6,751 nucleotides of DNA, taken from positions 1 through 6,751 of the forward strand of contig QMOO01000063.1 in the NCBI GenBank assembly GCA_003648245.1. The letters are read 5' to 3'. Shown here piece after piece: positions 5,090 to 6,751 of this stretch. Each line of letters starts with the position of its first letter. Position 1 is the stretch's first letter. The position numbers and the translations under genes are program-made. The notes below the pieces were generated by a model. It worked only from the letters and a program-made list of their open reading frames with translations, had not been told where the DNA came from and searched no databases. This DNA comes from Caldisericota bacterium. Lineage in GTDB: Bacteria; Caldisericota; Caldisericia; B22-G15.

Positions 5090-6751
5090 ATGTTATGTGA
5101 TATTTGCCATAAAAGACCTGCCACCATTACGGTGACACAAATAATTAATGGAGAGAAAAAAGTTCTTCACATATGTGATGTATGTGCAAGAGAATATGGA
5201 TATATAAAAGATTCTTTCTCTTTGTTTTCGCCTTTTGAGGATTTCTTCCAGGACGAGTTCGCCAAGTTCTTCTCCTCCCCTGAACCAACTCCAAGATACG
5301 ATCTTTTCTCTGGGGAGGCAGAAGAGAGTATTCTTGAAGCAGAGAGAATTGCCAAAGAGCTCGGTGACGATGAGATAAAAACTGAGCACCTGCTTCTTGC
5401 ACTTTTAAGAAAGGCTGAATTTGTTAAGGGAATCCTTTCATCTCTTGGAGTAAACCTGAAAGAGCTTGAAACTGAGGTTCTCTCCTATATGAAGAAGAAG
5501 GATAAAAGAGTGGAGGAGGTGTCCCTTTCTCCTAGGGTAAAGAAAGTTCTTGAACTTGCTCAGAGAGAGGCAGAAGCTATGGGAAGTGGATACATTGGTT
5601 CAGAGCACCTGCTTCTTGGTCTTATTGACGAAGGAGAAGGGATTGCAGCAAGAATACTCAAGGAGAAGAATCTTACGAGGGATAACTTACTTAAGACAAT
5701 TTTAAAGAGAGAGAGAATGGCAAAGGAGGAAAAAGTGAGCGAAACCCCAACCCTTGATCAATTTGGTAGAGATCTAACAAAGCTTGCGAAGGAGGGAAAA
5801 CTTGATCCTGTAATTGGAAGGGATCAGGAGATAGCAAGAGTGTTAAGGATTCTTTCGAGAAGAACTAAAAATAATCCGGTTCTTATTGGGGAGCCAGGAG
5901 TTGGTAAAACCGCTATTGTTGAAGGTATTGCACAGAGGATTGTGTCAGGAAAAGTGCCAGATGTATTAAAGAACAAGAGACTTATCGCCCTTGATATTGG
6001 AGGTCTTGTTGCTGGTACGAAATATAGAGGAGAGTTTGAAGACAGAATGAAGAAACTTCTGGAGGAGATAAAGAGAAATGAAGGAAAGATTATAACCTTT
6101 ATAGATGAGTTACACACAGTTGTTGGAGCAGGTGGTGCAGAAGGTGCTGTTAACGCTTCAAACATCTTAAAACCTGCCCTTGCAAGGGGAGAGATGCAGT
6201 GTATTGGAGCCACAACCATTGGAGAGTACAGAAAATACATAGAGAAGGATCCAGCCCTTGAGAGAAGATTCCAGCCTGTACTTGTAAGTGAGCCTACAGT
6301 GGAGCAGACAATTGAGATTTTAAGGGGACTTAAGGACAAGTATGAGGCTCATCATAGAGTAAAAATCTCTGACGATGCAATAGTTGCTGCGGCAACACTT
6401 TCAGATAAGTACATAACAGACAGATTTCTACCAGACAAAGCAATAGATCTTATAGATGAAGCTGCAGCAAAGGTAAAGCTTGAACAGAAGGGTGAACCAG
6501 AGACAATAAAGAAACTTAAGGAGGATCTAAAGAGAGCCCAGAGAGAAAAGGAAGCTGCTGTAAAGGCAGAGGATTTTGAGAAGGCGGCAAAACTAAAGAA
6601 ACTGGAGGAGGATCTTACCAAGAAACTGGAGGAAGAAAAGAAGAAATGGAATAAAGAAAGAGGCGGAGATGTGCCCGTTGTTTCCTATGAAGATGTTGCC
6701 GAAGTTGTCTCTGAATGGACAGGTATTCCTGTTTCCAAGCTTGTGGAAGAG
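5090..6751 (+). CDS. clpC: ClpC-type AAA+ unfoldase with N-terminal McsA/ClpE-like zinc finger (3' end cut by window edge)
   Basis: 554 residues are visible; the second AAA+ domain lies beyond the right edge. Clp unfoldases use ATP to thread proteins into the ClpP protease. Order: zinc finger at 1-36 (C3, C6, C29, C32), Phe-rich linker at about 38-72, double-repeat Clp N domain at about 74-215 (EHLLL at 99 and 172), AAA1 with Walker A GEPGVGKT at 267-274, Walker B IDE at 338-340, pore-loop region GTKYRGEFE, and arginine finger ALERRF ending at 394. A charged coiled coil from about 471 contains a UVR-like [11 protein letters not shown] at 493-503; the sequence ends at [13 protein letters not shown], just before AAA2. 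ClpE has a similar zinc finger but lacks the double-repeat N domain; ClpC has the N domain but no zinc finger, so this is a hybrid. It is the third gene of the plsY-tsaC/rpiB cluster, 51 bases after rpiB, with its own likely promoter. Family call is certain; naming as ClpC rather than ClpE is a choice. Confidence 0.95.
   Translation, partial: MLCDICHKRPATITVTQIINGEKKVLHICDVCAREYGYIKDSFSLFSPFEDFFQDEFAKFFSSPEPTPRYDLFSGEAEESILEAERIAKELGDDEIKTEHLLLALLRKAEFVKGILSSLGVNLKELETEVLSYMKKKDKRVEEVSLSPRVKKVLELAQREAEAMGSGYIGSEHLLLGLIDEGEGIAARILKEKNLTRDNLLKTILKRERMAKEEKVSETPTLDQFGRDLTKLAKEGKLDPVIGRDQEIARVLRILSRRTKNNPVLIGEPGVGKTAIVEGIAQRIVSGKVPDVLKNKRLIALDIGGLVAGTKYRGEFEDRMKKLLEEIKRNEGKIITFIDELHTVVGAGGAEGAVNASNILKPALARGEMQCIGATTIGEYRKYIEKDPALERRFQPVLVSEPTVEQTIEILRGLKDKYEAHHRVKISDDAIVAAATLSDKYITDRFLPDKAIDLIDEAAAKVKLEQKGEPETIKKLKEDLKRAQREKEAAVKAEDFEKAAKLKKLEEDLTKKLEEEKKKWNKERGGDVPVVSYEDVAEVVSEWTGIPVSKLVEE

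Noticed and set aside
5824..6339. Minus-strand frame of 171 codons opposite the Clp AAA1 domain
   Set aside because: It is antisense to the Walker A and B coding region and Ser/Pro/Ala-rich, with no motif. The other minus-strand frames over the Clp gene are alike.
1..6751. CRISPR arrays, insertion sequences, tRNA or rRNA genes, riboswitches
   Set aside because: I looked on both strands and saw no regularly spaced repeats, transposase motifs, terminal inverted repeats, cloverleaf-like stretches or long structured leaders. Intergenic gaps are all under 80 bases.

Overview
The window looks like chromosomal DNA from a low-GC bacterium. Codon use favours AGA/AGG for Arg and ATA for Ile, the proteins are rich in Lys, Glu and Ile, genes are tightly packed, and most starts carry strong GGAGG-type ribosome binding sites. 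This suggests a thermophilic or deep-branching anaerobe (Thermotogota, Dictyoglomota, Caldisericota or thermophilic Bacillota type). That placement is an inference from composition and gene content; there is no rRNA or other phylogenetic marker here. I see no mobile element, CRISPR array, tRNA or rRNA, and no stretch over 300 bases lacks a gene.

Layout. (1) 1-688, minus strand: N-terminal part of a secernin-type family C69 peptidase, cut by the left edge. (2) 689-766: AT-rich divergent intergenic region. (3) 767-2935, plus: soluble multi-PAS diguanylate cyclase with an intact GGDEF active site and inhibitory site. (4) 2912-3316, minus: a small DNPH1/Rcl-type deoxynucleotide N-hydrolase homologue that overlaps the cyclase gene tail to tail. 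(5) 3317-3378: short divergent promoter region. (6) 3379-6751, plus: a likely operon of a PlsY-TsaC fusion (phospholipid acyltransferase joined to the tRNA t6A enzyme), rpiB (pentose phosphate isomerase), and a Clp AAA+ unfoldase gene that runs off the right edge.

The two most notable items are architectural. The 401-codon frame at 3379-4584 encodes a complete PlsY followed by a complete YrdC/TsaC domain, with no stop and no ordinary start codon at the junction, so a tRNA-modifying enzyme appears tethered to the inner face of the membrane. The Clp protein joins a McsA/ClpE-like four-cysteine zinc finger and a Phe-rich linker to a ClpC-type double-repeat N domain, AAA1 and a UVR-type coiled coil, making it a ClpE/ClpC hybrid. 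The tsaC-rpiB-clp order recalls the Bacillus ywlC-ywlE-ywlF neighbourhood and the phosphoarginine/ClpC system, but no arginine kinase or phosphatase is visible here.

How the genes work together: the right-hand cluster holds housekeeping functions (membrane lipid initiation, tRNA maturation, sugar phosphate supply, protein quality control), probably co-transcribed, with a likely extra promoter directly before clp. The left-hand genes (peptidase, c-di-GMP synthase, nucleotide hydrolase) show no shared pathway and sit in alternating orientations, so they are probably separate transcription units.
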